In this document: piece after piece, positions 33,466-44,735 of the stretch
Numbering within the stretch: the stretch's first letter is position 1
How the letters are laid out: each line of letters starts with the position of its first letter
Origin: Antilocapra americana
Taxonomy: Eukaryota; Chordata; Mammalia; Artiodactyla; Antilocapridae
Assembly: GCA_007570785.1 (NCBI GenBank)
Contig: ML664161.1
Location: 1,053,658-1,117,657 of the forward strand
Direction of reading: 5' to 3'
Length of the DNA stretch: 64,000 nucleotides
Notes under the pieces: generated by a model
The model's database searches: none
Told to the model about the DNA's origin: nothing
The model's input: the letters and a program-made list of their open reading frames with translations, nothing else
Translations under genes and position numbers: made by a program

Positions 33466-35608
33466 AGTCAGCAAAAACAAGACCAGGAACTGACTGTGGT
33501 TCAGATCATGAACTCCTTATTACCGAATTCAGACTTAAATTCAAGAAGTAGGGGAAATCACCAGACCATCCAGGTATTACCTAAATCAAATCCCTTATGA
33601 CTACACAGTGAAAGTGACAAACAGATTCAAGGGAATAGATCTGATAAAGTGCCTGAAGAACTATGGACAGAGGTTTGTGACATTGTACAGGAGACAGAGA
33701 TCAAGACCATCTGCAAGAAAAAGAAATTCAAAAAGGTTTTCTGCGGAGGCCTTATAAACAGCTATGAAGAGAAGAGAAGCAAAACGCAGAGGAGAAAAGA
33801 AAAAATATTCCCATTTGAATGTAGGATTCCAAAGAAAAGCAGGAAGAGATAAGAGGCCCTTCTTCAGTGTCAGTGCAAAGAAATAGAGTAAAACAGTAAA
33901 ATGGGAAAGACTAGAGTTCTCTTCAAGAAAATTAGAGATACCAAGGGACCGTTTCATGCAAAGATGGGCACAATAAAGGACAGAAATCATATGGGCCTAA
34001 CAAAGCAGAAGTTATTAAGAAGAGGTGGCAAGAATACACAGAAGAAATGTACAAAAAAGATCTTCATTACCCAGATAATTGTGAGGTGTAATCACTCACC
34101 TAGAGCCGGACATTCTAGAAGTCTAGTGGGCCTTAGGAAGAATCACTATGAACAAAGCGGTTGGAGATGATGGAATTCCAGTTGAGCTATTTCAAGTCCT
34201 ACAAGATGATGCTGTTAAAGTGTTACACTCAATATGCCAGCAAATTTGGAAAACTGAGCAGTAGACACAGGACTGGAAAAGGTCACTTTTCATTCCAACC
34301 CCAAAGAAAGGCAAGGCCAAATAATGCTCAAACTACTGCACAATTACACTCATATCACACGCTAGCAAAGTACTGCTCAAAATTCTCCTGGCCAGGCATC
34401 AACAATATGTGAACTGTGAACTTCCAGTTGTTCAAGCTGAATTTAGAAAAAGCAGAGAAACCAGAGATAAAATTTCCAACATCTCTTGGATCATCAAAAA
34501 AGCAAGAGAGTTCCAGAAAATCATCTGCTTCTGCTTTACTGATTACACCAAAGCTTTTAACTGTGTAGATCACAACAAACTGTGGAACATTCTTCAAGAG
34601 ATGGGAATACCAGACCACCTGACCTGCCTTTTGAGAAATCTGTATGCAGGTCATGAAGCAACAGTGCAATCTGGACATGGAACAACAGACTGTTTCCAAA
34701 TTGGGAAAGGAGTGCATCAAGGCTGTATATTGTCATCCTGCTTATTTAACTTATATGCAGAGTACATCATGAGAAACACTGGGCAGGATGAAGCACAAGC
34801 TAGAATCAAGATTGCCAGGAGAAATATAAATAATCTCAGATATGCAGATGGCACCACCCTTAGGGCAGAAAGTGAAGAAAAGCTAAAGAGCCTCTTATTG
34901 AAAGTGAAAGAGGAGAGTGAAAAATCTGACTTAAAACTCAACATGTAGAAAGCTAAGATCATGGCATCTGGTCCCATCACATCATGGCAAACAAATGGGA
35001 AACAGTGAAAACACTGATAGACTTTATTTTGGGGGGCACCAAAATCACTGCAGATAGGAACTGCAGCCATGAAATTGAAAGATGCTTGCTCCTTGGAAGA
35101 AAAGCTATGGTCAACCTAGACAGCATATTAAAAACAGAGACATTACTTTGTCAACAAAGTTCCAACTAGTCAAAGCTATGGTTTTTCCAGCAGTTATGTA
35201 TGGATGTGAAATTTGGAGTATAAAAAAATCTGAGAGCTGTAGAATTGATGCTTTTGAACTGTGTTGTTGGAGAAGACCCTTAAGAGTCTTGGACTGCAAA
35301 GAGATACAGCCAGTCCCTCCTAAAGGAAACCAATTCTGAACATTCATTGGGAGAATTGATTTTGAAGCTGAAACTTTGGCCACTTGATGCGAAGAACTTA
35401 CTCATTTGAAAAGCCCCTGATTCTGGGAAAGATTATAGGCAGGAGCAAAAGGGGATGGCAGAGGATGAGATGGTTGCATGGCATCACCAACTCAAAGGAC
35501 ATGAATTTGAGTAAACTCCAAGAGTTGGTGATGGACAAGGAAGCCTGGTGTGCAGCAGTCCATGGGATTGCAAAGAGTCAGACACGACTGAGTGACTGAA
35601 CTGAACTG
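33466..35608 (+). mobile_element. BovB 3' two thirds (central, opposite orientation)
   Basis: It starts at the BovB position 'agtcagcaaaaacaagacc' and ends in CTGAACTGAACTG. It covers about the same part of BovB as the left arm plus about 85 bp more at its 5' side. The two copies differ at roughly one base in six by eye. Its starting point in BovB coincides with the point where the right arm (35609-36632) ends. That coincidence is the main clue to how the mosaic formed. Confidence 0.93.
34409..34948 (+). pseudogene. BovB reverse transcriptase fragment
   Basis: A 179-codon open frame inside the central BovB. It contains the RT motif A region F-T-D-Y-T-K-A-F-N-C-V-D-H, the motif B region Q-G-C-I-L-S-S-C-L-F-N-L-Y, and a motif C that reads Y-A-D-G at 34841-34852, where the family has Y-A-D-D. 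The second catalytic Asp is thus lost. The upstream frame is interrupted by stops (for example TAG at 34262), and the ORF ends at a TAG at 34946. It encodes no working enzyme. Confidence 0.85.
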
Positions 35609-36632
35609 TTACAGCTTCTCTATCTTCAGTTGCAAATCATATAATCGATCTTATTTCAGTGTTGACCATCTGGAGATTTTCACGTGTAGATTCATTTCTT
35701 GTGTTGTTGAAAGAGTGTATTTGCTATGAGTAGTGCATTCTCTTTACAAATTATGTTAGCCTTTGCCCTGCATCATTCTGTACTCTAAGGACAAATGTGC
35801 CTGTTATTCCAGGAATCTCTTGATATCTTACTTTTGCATTCCTGTCCCCTGTGGGAATAGGACATATTTTTCGTGTGTAAGTTTTAGAGTGTCTGTAGGT
35901 CTTCATAGAACCATTTAACTTCAATTTCTTCATCATTAGTTTTTGGGGCATAGCCTTGGATTACTGTGATATTGAATGTTTGCCTTGGAAATGAACAGTG
36001 ATCTTTCTGTCATTTTTTAGATTGCACCTGAGTATTGCATTTCAGACTCTTGTATTGTCTATGAAGGCTGCTCCATTTCTTCTAAGGGATTCTTTCCAAC
36101 AGTAGTAGATATAATGGTCATCTGAATTGAATTTTCCTGCTCACCCTTTCCATCTCCTGTTTGACCACTTCCAGTTTACACTGATTCATGGACCTAACAT
36201 TCCAGGTTCCTATGCAACATTGTTCTTTACAGCATTGGCCTTACTTCCCTCACCAGTCCCATCCTCAACTGGGCGTTGTTTTTACTTTGGCTCTATCTCT
36301 TCATTCTTTCTAGAGTTATTTCTCATCTCTTCTCCAGTAGCATATTGGGCACCTACCTACCTGGGGAATTCATCTTTCCCTGTCATTTTTTTGCCTTTCA
36401 TATTGTTCATGGGGTTATCAAGGCAAGAATCCTGAAGTGGTTTGCCATTCCCTTCTCTAATGGACCATGTTTTGTCAGATGTCTCCACCATGACCCATCT
36501 GTCTTGGGTGCCCCTACAAAGCATGGCTCATGGTTTCACTGAGTTAGACAAGGCTGTGGTCCATATGTCCAGTATGGTCAGTTTTCTGTGACTATGGTTT
36601 GGTTTTCATTCTGTCTGCCCTCTAATGAATAA
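35609..36632 (-). mobile_element. BovB 5' third with endonuclease region (right arm of mosaic)
   Basis: On the minus strand this is the 5' part of BovB from near 'ttcattagagggcagacag' (about 36628) to 'gagaagctgtaacagt' (about 35606). It spans the AP-type endonuclease coding region, and the frame around 35850 reads G-D-R-N-A-K, matching the conserved G-D-x-N-A-K motif. Numerous stops break it. Its 3' boundary in BovB is the same as the 5' start of the adjoining sense copy. Confidence 0.9.
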
Positions 36633-37275
36633 GGATAATATGCTTATGGAATCTTGGAACTTAGTTGATGATAACTGTAGCTTTACTAACCATGCTAGCC
36701 AAGAAAAACAGTAGCTTTATTGCAGAGAGGGTGATGTGAGTTCAGACAAAGATGAGGGGGAAAAAAAAAAGATATGGTTTTTATATAATAAAAAATATAA
36801 ATGTACAGGATAAAATAATAGATATGAAAGCCTAAGTTTTTAGTCTTGCTTCAGGACAAGTGTTAAAACATCATCAAGCAGACCCTGGATTGAAATACTA
36901 AGGAAGGCCTGATATTAGGTCTCCTCACATTTCTGGATGGCAAAGAAACAGCAAAGTCACTAAAACAAAAATGTGAAAGCCAGATGAATCTTGAAAACTG
37001 ACTGCATATTTGAAATTATTCCCCAACTGATGTATTGATCTATCAGCAGCAGTTGGAAGACTTATACATTTGGTATATTCAACCACAACTTCTACTAAAA
37101 TCACTGCTTGTCCATTAAACTATATCTACACAAGAAAGAACCTTAAGGAAATATGCTGTAAAGTAAATATAAGCAAAATAAATAAATAGAGCAGAAGGAG
37201 ATGTATATCAATACAATAGCAGTTCACAGTGAAGACTAAAGACTGAACAATTTAGTTCTATGCTACTAAAACAAA
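36633..37275. other. AT-rich unassigned stretch
   Basis: No gene is recognised. A short A run lies at about 36760-36770. Confidence 0.5.
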
Positions 37276-37478
37276 TGGGCTTCCCTGGTAGCTCAGTTGG
37301 TAAAGAATCTGCCTGCAAAGCAGGAAGGCTGGATTCGAATTCTTGATCAGGAAGATCCCCTGCAGAAGGAAATGGCAAATTGTGTGCATATCCTTACCAG
37401 GAAAATCCCATGGACAGAAGAGCCTGCTGGGCTGCAGTCCGTGGGATCACACAGAGTCAGGCATGATTAAAAGCACTT
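37276..37478 (+). mobile_element. Bov-tA SINE
   Basis: A complete SINE from 'gggcttccctggtagctcag' to 'gagtcaggcatgattaaaa'. The head is close to the family consensus. Confidence 0.9.
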
Positions 37479-37544
37479 CATTTCAAAACATGTAAACAAA
37501 AAACATAAAAATAAAATGTAATTTACATTTGTTTCAGTACATTA

Positions 37545-37795
37545 TCTAAAATATCCAATATTCAATCAAAATTGAATAGAGATACAGAGAAAGAATAAGA
37601 TGTAACTTACACCCCGAAAATGATCAGGTAATCAGAATTAATTCTGAATGGATCCTTATTTCAAAGACACTATTATAAATATGTTTAAAGAACTTGTAGA
37701 TAATATATTCAAAGAATTAAAAAGGAACATAGTAATTAAAACTCAATCAGCAATATTAGTTGAAAATTAGAAATGATAGAAATTTCAAATGTTAA
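37545..37795 (+). mobile_element. Old L1 5'/ORF1 region fragment
   Basis: 'atccaatattcaatcaaaattg', 'ttcaaagacactattataaatatg' and 'aaagaacttgtagataatatattcaaag' follow the start of ORF1 in older mammalian L1s, in sense. It joins RT-region sequence directly at about 37796, so several kilobases of L1 are missing between. Confidence 0.5.
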
Positions 37796-38109
37796 AAATC
37801 ATGTGATCATCTCAATAGAGAAAGAGCATATGAGAAAACTCAACATTCATTTATAGTACAAACTAAAGTAGGTATAGAAAGAATGTATCTCAACATAGTA
37901 AGGGCTGTATATGACAAGCCCACAGCTAATAGTGAAAAGCTGAAGGCTTTGCCTCTAAGATCAGGAACAAGACAAGTGCCCACTTTTGTCACTGTTATTC
38001 AACATGGTATTGAAAGTACTAGCAATTAGTCAAGAAGTAGAAAGTATATACAAACTGGAAAATAAAACTTGCATTATTTTCGAAAGACATTATACATAGA
38101 AAGCCCTAG

Positions 38110-38216
38110 TGTTGGTCACTCAGTAGTGTCTGACTCCTTGAGACCACATGAACTGTAGCCTCTGTCCGTAGAATTCTCCAGGAAGAATACTGGAGTCAAT
38201 CACCATCCCTTTCTCC
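38110..38216 (-). mobile_element. Bov-A/Bov-tA body fragment nested in L1
   Basis: The complement of a Bov-A body ('ggtcactcagtagtgtctgac' on the plus strand). The flanks agaaagccctag (38098-38109) and agaaaaccctatag (38217-38230) look like an imperfect target duplication of the L1 sequence. Confidence 0.75.
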
Positions 38217-38821
38217 AGAAAACCCTATAGACCATGCCAAAAAAACTGTTAGAATTAATAAACAAATTCAATAGTTTTGTAAGATAAAAATAATCAATAT
38301 TTGCATTTCTGTTGCATTTCTATACACTTATAACAAGCTGTCAAAAAAGAAATTAAGAAAACAACCCAATTTGCAATTGCATCAGAAACAATGAAATGCC
38401 TACTACCAAATATAACAAAGGAGGTTAAAGGTCTGTATATTGAAAACTACAAAATATTAAGGAAAGAACTTGAGGATGCTACAAAGAAATGAAAATATAT
38501 GCTCTGTTTATGGATTGGAATAGTTAATATTATTAAAGTGTCTATGCTATCCAATGTAATCAAGATTCTATGTAATCTTTATCAAAATTCCAGTGTTATT
38601 TTTCACAGATAAAGAACGTAGAATCTCAATTTGTATGGAACCAGAGCAGACTCTAAATAGCCAAAGCAATCCTGAGAAAGAACAGCAAAGCTGGAGACAC
38701 TATTACAGTAATTAGAACAGTACAGTAATAGCATAAAAAGAAACATTTTGCTCAGTGGAATGGAATAAAGAACCCGGAAATAAGCCTATGCATATATAGT
38801 CAATTAGTTTACAACAAGATA

Positions 38822-38898
38822 GCTGATTCATGTTTTTGTACAGCAGGAACTAGCAAAACATAAAGCAACTATACTCCAATTTTAAATATTAATTAAAC
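38822..38898 (+). mobile_element. Very short L1 3' end nested in older L1
   Basis: About 75 bp, 'gattcatgtttttgtacagcagg' through 'caactatactccaatttt', matches the terminal part of ruminant L1 3' UTRs. The host L1 reading resumes after it. The flanks 'caacaagatagc' and 'caacagtagagc' may be a diverged target duplication. Confidence 0.5.
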
Positions 38899-39189
38899 AT
38901 GAATTTGCAACAGTAGAGCCAGGAATATACAATCGATAAAGGACAGTCTCTTCAATAAATTAATGCTGGAAAAACCAGATAGCCATAAGCAAAATAATGA
39001 AATTGGACTTCATTCTTATATCATACACAGAAATTAAAATAGATCAAAGACTTGAATGAAAGCTGTGAAACTATAAAACTTCTAAAAGAAAACATAGCAA
39101 TTTTTTAAATATAAAACAAAAACCAACAAGAGCAGAAATAAACAAATTGGACTATATCTGATTTTATTTATACAACAAATGTTTAATAT

Positions 39190-39785
39190 AATGCTAAATT
39201 ATATTAAGTGTCTTTCCTGACCACAATGTTATGAAACTAAAAATTAACTACAGATAGATAAATGAGAAAAATGCAAGCATGTGGAGACTAAAACAACATG
39301 CTACTAAAAGCAAAACCATAATAAAAAATGATATAAAAGAGGAAATTAGAAAATACCTTGAGAGAAAGGAAAATGAGACTACAGTTTTACAAAATTGAAG
39401 GGATGAAGCAAAAGCATGTCTAAAGGAAGTTCATAGTGATAGAGGCCTTCATCAATAAACAAGGAAAATCTCAAGTAAGCAATCTAACCTGCTGCTTAAA
39501 TGAATTTTGAAAAGAAGACCAAAAAATTACAGAGTCAGCAGAGGAAGGAAATATTAAAACTCAGAGAGGAAATAAATAAAGTAGAAATAAAATAGAAAAA
39601 TAGAAAGTATCAAGAAAATCAAGAACTGATTTGTTTGTTTAAAATAAACATAATTAACAAACCTCCAGCAAGGTTCACCAAGAAAATAAGAGAGGACCAA
39701 AACAAATCAAATAAACAAACTAAAAAAATAAGAAATGAAAAAGGAGAAATAATAACCAATGACACGAATATGGCAAATGAGGGTA
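39190..39785 (+). mobile_element. Old L1 ORF2 fragment (endonuclease end and linker)
   Basis: The frame near 39211 reads F-P-D-H-N-V-M-K-L-K-I-N-Y, matching the Ser-Asp-His-Asn end of the L1 endonuclease. It continues through the linker to 'agaaatgaaaaaggagaaataataacc'. It lies downstream of a fragment that comes later in L1. It is therefore either a separate insertion or a rearranged piece of the same one. Confidence 0.7.
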
Positions 39786-39892
39786 GAGTGTGAATATCAG
39801 TATTTTATAGAATGGAATAATTAAAATTCAAACAGGAAAATGTGTTCAAATGGATCAGTGGAACAAGGTTTTTTTTCAGGGTTGATATTAAC

Positions 39893-40350
39893 ATTGGTGT
39901 TAGTTTCCTAGGGTTTCCATAACAAATTTAACAAAGAGAAATTTATTTTGCCACAGTCCTAGAGCCCAGAAGTCCAAAACCAAGGTGTCAGCACCTTGTT
40001 CCCTCTCAGGGAACTAGAAGAAGTATATATAAGAATGCTTTCTTAGCTTCTGGGCATTGCTTGGCTTGTAGCAGCATAAATACAGTCCATACATGATATT
40101 CTCCCCATGTACTGTCTGTGTTCAAATTTCTCCTTTTTATAAGGACACCAGTATTAGATTAGGGGTTCTCTTTAGTACAGTGCAACCTCTTAACTAATTA
40201 TACTTAGTTATATATCTTAGTTGTATATAGTTAGTTATATATCTTAGCTAATTATATCTGCAATGACTCTATTTCCAAATAAGGTCACATTCTGGGACAC
40301 TGGGTGTTAGAACTTGTGAATTCGGAGTTTCACAGTTCACTCTGTAACAG
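39893..40350 (-). mobile_element. MaLR (MLT1/MST-like) LTR
   Basis: On the plus strand it starts 'gttagtttcctagggtttccataacaaa' and ends '...gtgaattcggagtttcacagttcactctgtaacag', the complement of a mammalian-apparent LTR retrotransposon LTR. The complement of AATAAA lies at about 39949-39954. An AT-rich expansion at 40192-40258 disrupts the middle. No internal MaLR sequence is seen, so it is probably a solo LTR. Confidence 0.65.
40192..40258. repeat. AT-rich direct repeats inside LTR
   Basis: Two copies of 'tagttatatatcttag' separated by 'ttgtatatagt' form a small local tandem expansion. Confidence 0.7.
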
Positions 40351-41776
40351 GAAGCATCAAGAATGCAGTAAGGAGGGGAGTGTCTTTCAGACCTGAAGAC
40401 AAAAAGAATACAGATATAGTATCTCAGCTTGTTGCAAGGGCAGTAGTTTGTATAAATATCAGAGGAAAGTGGTCAAACAATGGTTTAAAGAAATTTATTC
40501 ATAAATTTGGGTATTCAACCCAATGTGAAATGATGTTTTCAGATAGTAATGTAGAATGCTACCCATTCTTATGTTGTTTATAAACATCTACATATTTAAC
40601 ATTTCTTTTAAAAATGTATCCCATAGTCTTGATTTAAACAATGTTCACATTTGTGTATTATTACATAAAAGTATGGCAAAGTGTTTTTGAGATAGAAACC
40701 TACTTAAAACCACTTGGTTACAATGATTTCTGATATAATAGTTAAAAATAAATTTTAACTCCTGAAGAATCTTATCTAATCATTGTCCTGGGACTAGATA
40801 TATAAAAGAATAATTTTCTTTAAATAAAAATCACATAAAATATGTTTCTAGACAAGCAAAATAAGTGTGCAATAAATCATATTTTGAAAAGAATGAAACT
40901 GAGAACACTGTTCTTTTCAGAGAATTTGACCTTTGTTTTACTACCAGGCAGTGTCAGTTCAGATTAATTGTGATATAAATCCAGTCATCCTAGTTATCCT
41001 ACTGTTTTCCTTCTGAGTTGCATCACTGCACACACAACCATTTTCGAAGGCATATATTTTGGCTCCTACATCTTGAACTACTAAAAATATTTGCTTTTCT
41101 TTAAATAAATAGTCAATTTGGAAACAAAAAAGCAAAATCTCATATGTTGAGAAAAGCTGTTAAAGGTTCCAAAGTGATAATAAGTTTAATTTAAAAAGAA
41201 TATATAAAAGAAAGGCTGTATTCACTATTAAAACTGTTATTTGATGCTTTCAAATCTTTGTTATAATTCATTAATTTTGATAGTAATTGAATACACAAGG
41301 AAGTATTTTACATTTGCAGAGTATTTGGAGCACATATCTTTCCTTCAAAAAGATAAATGAAGACATGTCATTTGAAACTTAACTGTAAAATCAATATATG
41401 TACCAAAAGTTTCAGAATTCCAGCATTGTAATGAATAATTGCTAAAATTGATATCAGAACTCCCACTTAAAGTTAATGGTATAAACTCTCCGCTGATTTT
41501 TAAGTTAATATAACTTTAAACATAGAAAACTAATGAATGCTCATATGCCTTTTATAAAATTAATTGAGTATTTATATTTATTAAATTTCCTTTATCATTC
41601 TCTCTTTTGAAATCTTTGCACAAATTACCTATATCACATGAATATAAAACTTATAGCAAAAGAAAAGAGAGATAAAAATAAGAGACCAAGAATAATTCCC
41701 ATCCATAGCTTGATTTTGTAGGACCTTTGTTGCATAAATCACATTTTAGAGCTTCTCCAACTTGTAAAAACTGAGG
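40351..41776. other. AT-rich unassigned stretch
   Basis: About 1.4 kb without a recognised gene or repeat. Confidence 0.5.
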
Positions 41777-44291
41777 TGTTATTGTCCAGTAGCTAAGTAG
41801 TGTCCACCTCTGCAACTCCATGGACTGCAGCACACCAGCCTTCCCTGTTCTTTGCTAGCTCCTAGAGTTTGCTCAAACTTGTGACCATTGAGTAAGTGAT
41901 GCCATAACCATCTCATCTTCTGTCTCCCTCGTCTTCTCTTGCCCTAAGTCTTTCCCAACATCAGAGTCTTTTCCAACGAGTGGACCCTTCACATCAGATG
42001 GCCAAAGTATTGGAGCTTCAGCATCAGTCCTTCCACCGAATGTTCAGGGTTGATTTCCTTTAGGATTGATTGATTTAATCTTCTTGCAGTCTAAGGAACT
42101 CTCAAGAATCTTCAACACCACAATTAGAAAGCATCAGTTCTTTGGTGCTCAGCCTGCTTCATGGTCCAACTTTCATATCCATACATGACTAATGCAAAAA
42201 TCATACTTTGACCCTACAGACCTTTGTCAGCAAATTATGTCTCTTCTTTTAAATATGCTGTCTAGGTTTGTCATAGCTTTTCTTTCAGGAGCAAGTGTTT
42301 GCTTGTTTGTTGGTTTGTTTTTAATTTCATGGCTGAAGTCACTATCCATAGTGACTTTGGAACCCAAGAAAATAAAATCTGTTACTGTTTCTACTTTTCC
42401 CCCATCTGTTTGGCATTAAATGCTGGGTCTGGAAGCCGTGATCTTAGTTTTCTGAATGATCCTCTGTTTCCTGCCATTAAAGTGGTTATCATTTTTCTAC
42501 ATATCTGAGATTATTGATATTTCTCCTGGCAATATTGATTCCAGCTTGTGATTCACCCATTCAAGCATTTTGCATGATGTACTCTGCATAGATGTTAAAT
42601 GAGCAGGGTGATCATATGTAGCCTTGGTGTATTTCTTTCCAATTTTGAAACATTCCATTGTTTCATATTCAGTTCTAACTATTGCTTCTTGACCTGTATA
42701 CAGGTTTCTCATAAAGCAGGTAATGTAGTCTGGTATTCCTGCCTCTTTAAGAATTTTCCACAGTTTGTTGTGAGCAACATAGTCCAAGACTTTAGCATAG
42801 TCAATGAAGCAGAAGTGTATATATATATATACATATATATATGTATATATATATATATGGAATTCTCTTACTTTTCTGTGTTCCAATAGATGTTAGCAAT
42901 GTGATCTGTGATTCCTCTGCCTTTTCTAAATCCAGTTTATATACCTGGGAGTTCTTTGCTCATGTACTGTTGAATCCAGCTTAAAGGATTTTGAGTAATA
43001 CCTTGCTATTATGTGAAATAAGGACAATCACACGGTAGTTTGAAGAGTTTTGGGCATTGCCTTTCTCTGGGATTGAAGCGAAAGCAGATATTTTCCAGTC
43101 CTATGGCCCCTGTTGAGTTTTCCAAATTTGCTGACATACTGAGTGCAACACTTTAACAGTGTCATCTTTTAAGATTTGAAATAGCTCAGCTGGAATTCCA
43201 TCACCTCCACTACCTTTGATCATATTAATGCTTCCTAAGGCCCACTTGGCTTCACATTCCTCAGTGTCTGGCTCTAGGCAAATGACCACACCATTGTGGT
43301 AATCCGGGTCATTAAGACCTATTTTTAAATATAGTTTGCTGTGTGTTCTTGCCATTTCTTCTTAATCGCTTCTGCTTCCCTTAGGCCCTTGCCATTTCTA
43401 TCCTTTAAATGCTCCCTTGGTATTCCTAATTTTCTTGAAGTGATCTCTAGTCATTCCATTCTATTGTTTTCCTCTATTTCTTGTTCACTTAAGAAGGTTT
43501 TCTTATTTCTCTTTGCAATTCTCTGGAACTCTGCATTCAGTTGGGAATATCTTTCCCTTTCTCCTTTTCCTTACACTTCTTTTCTCAGCTATTTATAAGG
43601 CCTTCTTAGACAACCACTTTTCCTTCTCACATTTATTTTTCTTTGAGATTATTTTGGTCACCACCTCCTGTACAATGTTAGAAACCTCTACCCATAGTTC
43701 TCCAGGCACTCTATTTACAAAATCTAATCCCCTGAATCTATTCATCACCTCCACTGTATAATCATAAGGAATTTGATTTAGGTCATACCTGAATGGCCTT
43801 TTCCCTACTTTCTTCAATTTAAGTCTCAATTTTGCAATAAGGAGCTCATAGTCTGAGTCACAGTGAGCTCCAGTACTTGTTTTTGCTGACTATGTGAGCT
43901 TCCACATCTTTGGTTGTAAAGAATACAGTCAGTGATTTTGATATTGACCTTGGTGATATCCCTGTATAGAGTTGTCTCTTGTGTTGCTGGAAGAGGGTAT
44001 TTGCTATGACCAGTGTGTTCTCTTGGCAAAACTCTGTTAGTCCTTGCCCTGATTCACTTTGTACTCCAAGTCCAAATTTGTCTGTTACTCCAGGTATCTC
44101 TTGACCTCCCCCTTTTGCATTCCAATTCCCTATGATGAAAAGGACATCTATTTGGTATTAGTTCTAGAAAGTCTAGTAGGTCTATATAGAACTGTTTAGC
44201 TTCAGCTTCTTTAGCATTAGTGGTTGGTGCATAGACTTGGATTACCTTGATGTTGAATGATTTGCCTTGAAAATGAACCAAGATCATTTTG
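41777..44291 (-). mobile_element. BovB 3' segment of a 5'-inverted copy
   Basis: On the minus strand this covers BovB from the endonuclease region ('caaaatgatcttggttcattttcaaggc', near 44290) to the 3' terminus near 41780, about 2.5 kb. The frame at 44054-44260 on the minus strand contains V-Y-A-P-T, an AP-endonuclease motif. The RT part at 42497-42886 retains F-I-D-Y-A-K. A TA microsatellite at 42816-42860 splits the RT region. The missing 5' part lies next to it, inverted, at 44292-44735. Confidence 0.93.
42816..42860. repeat. (TA)n microsatellite inside BovB
   Basis: About 45 bases of TA with CATA and TGTA interruptions in near-palindromic order. It replaces the short T run that BovB has at this place in its RT-coding region. 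Confidence 0.9.
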
Positions 44292-44735
44292 ATCAACCCC
44301 ATGAACAGTATGAAAAAGTAAAATAATCTGACACAAGAATGTAAGCCCCCTTGATGGTAGATGTTCAATATGCTACTGGGGAAGAGTTGAGATAAAGCTC
44401 CATAGAGAATGAAGAGGCTGGGCCAAAGCAGAAACAATGCACAGTCATTAATTTGAAAGTAAATTCTGATGCTGTAAAGACTAATGCTGTATTGGAACCT
44501 GGAATATTAGGTCCATGAATCAAAGTAAATTGAATGTGGTCAAGCAGGGATTGGCAAGGGTGAACATTGACATTTTCGGAATCAGTGAACTAAAATGGAT
44601 GGGAATGGGTGAATTTAATTCAAATGACCATTAAATCTACTACTGTGGACAAGAATCCCTAGAGGAAATGGAGTAGCCCTTATTAGTCAACATAAGAGTC
44701 TGAAATGCAGTACTTGTGTGCAGTCTCAAAAAAGT
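44292..44735 (+). mobile_element. BovB inverted 5' segment
   Basis: In sense on the plus strand it runs from 'atcaaccccatgaacagtatg' to 'gtgcagtctcaaaaa'. Its far end in BovB coordinates lies directly before the first base of the adjoining minus-strand segment, with at most a few bases lost. An inverted 5' part placed at the 5' side of its own 3' part is the signature of twin priming during target-primed reverse transcription. Confidence 0.9.

Larger units (their letters stand above)
37796..39105 (+). mobile_element. Old L1 ORF2 fragment (RT to C-terminal region), twice interrupted
   Basis: The sense L1 ORF2 is recognisable from the motif A region ('gatcatctcaatagag') through 'acaagacaagtgcccac' and the downstream RT thumb to near 'cttgaatgaaagctgtgaaactataaaacttctaaaagaaaacatagc'. 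The copy is full of stops. A Bov-tA body fragment sits at 38110-38216 and a short L1 3' end at about 38822-38898. Both are nested insertions. Confidence 0.75.

Noticed and set aside
33466..36632. Explaining the 31400-36632 mosaic as simple twin priming
   Set aside because: Twin priming puts the inverted 5' part on the 5' side of its 3' part. Here the BovB 5' third lies beyond the 3' terminus of the central piece, so an inversion or nested insertion is needed instead.
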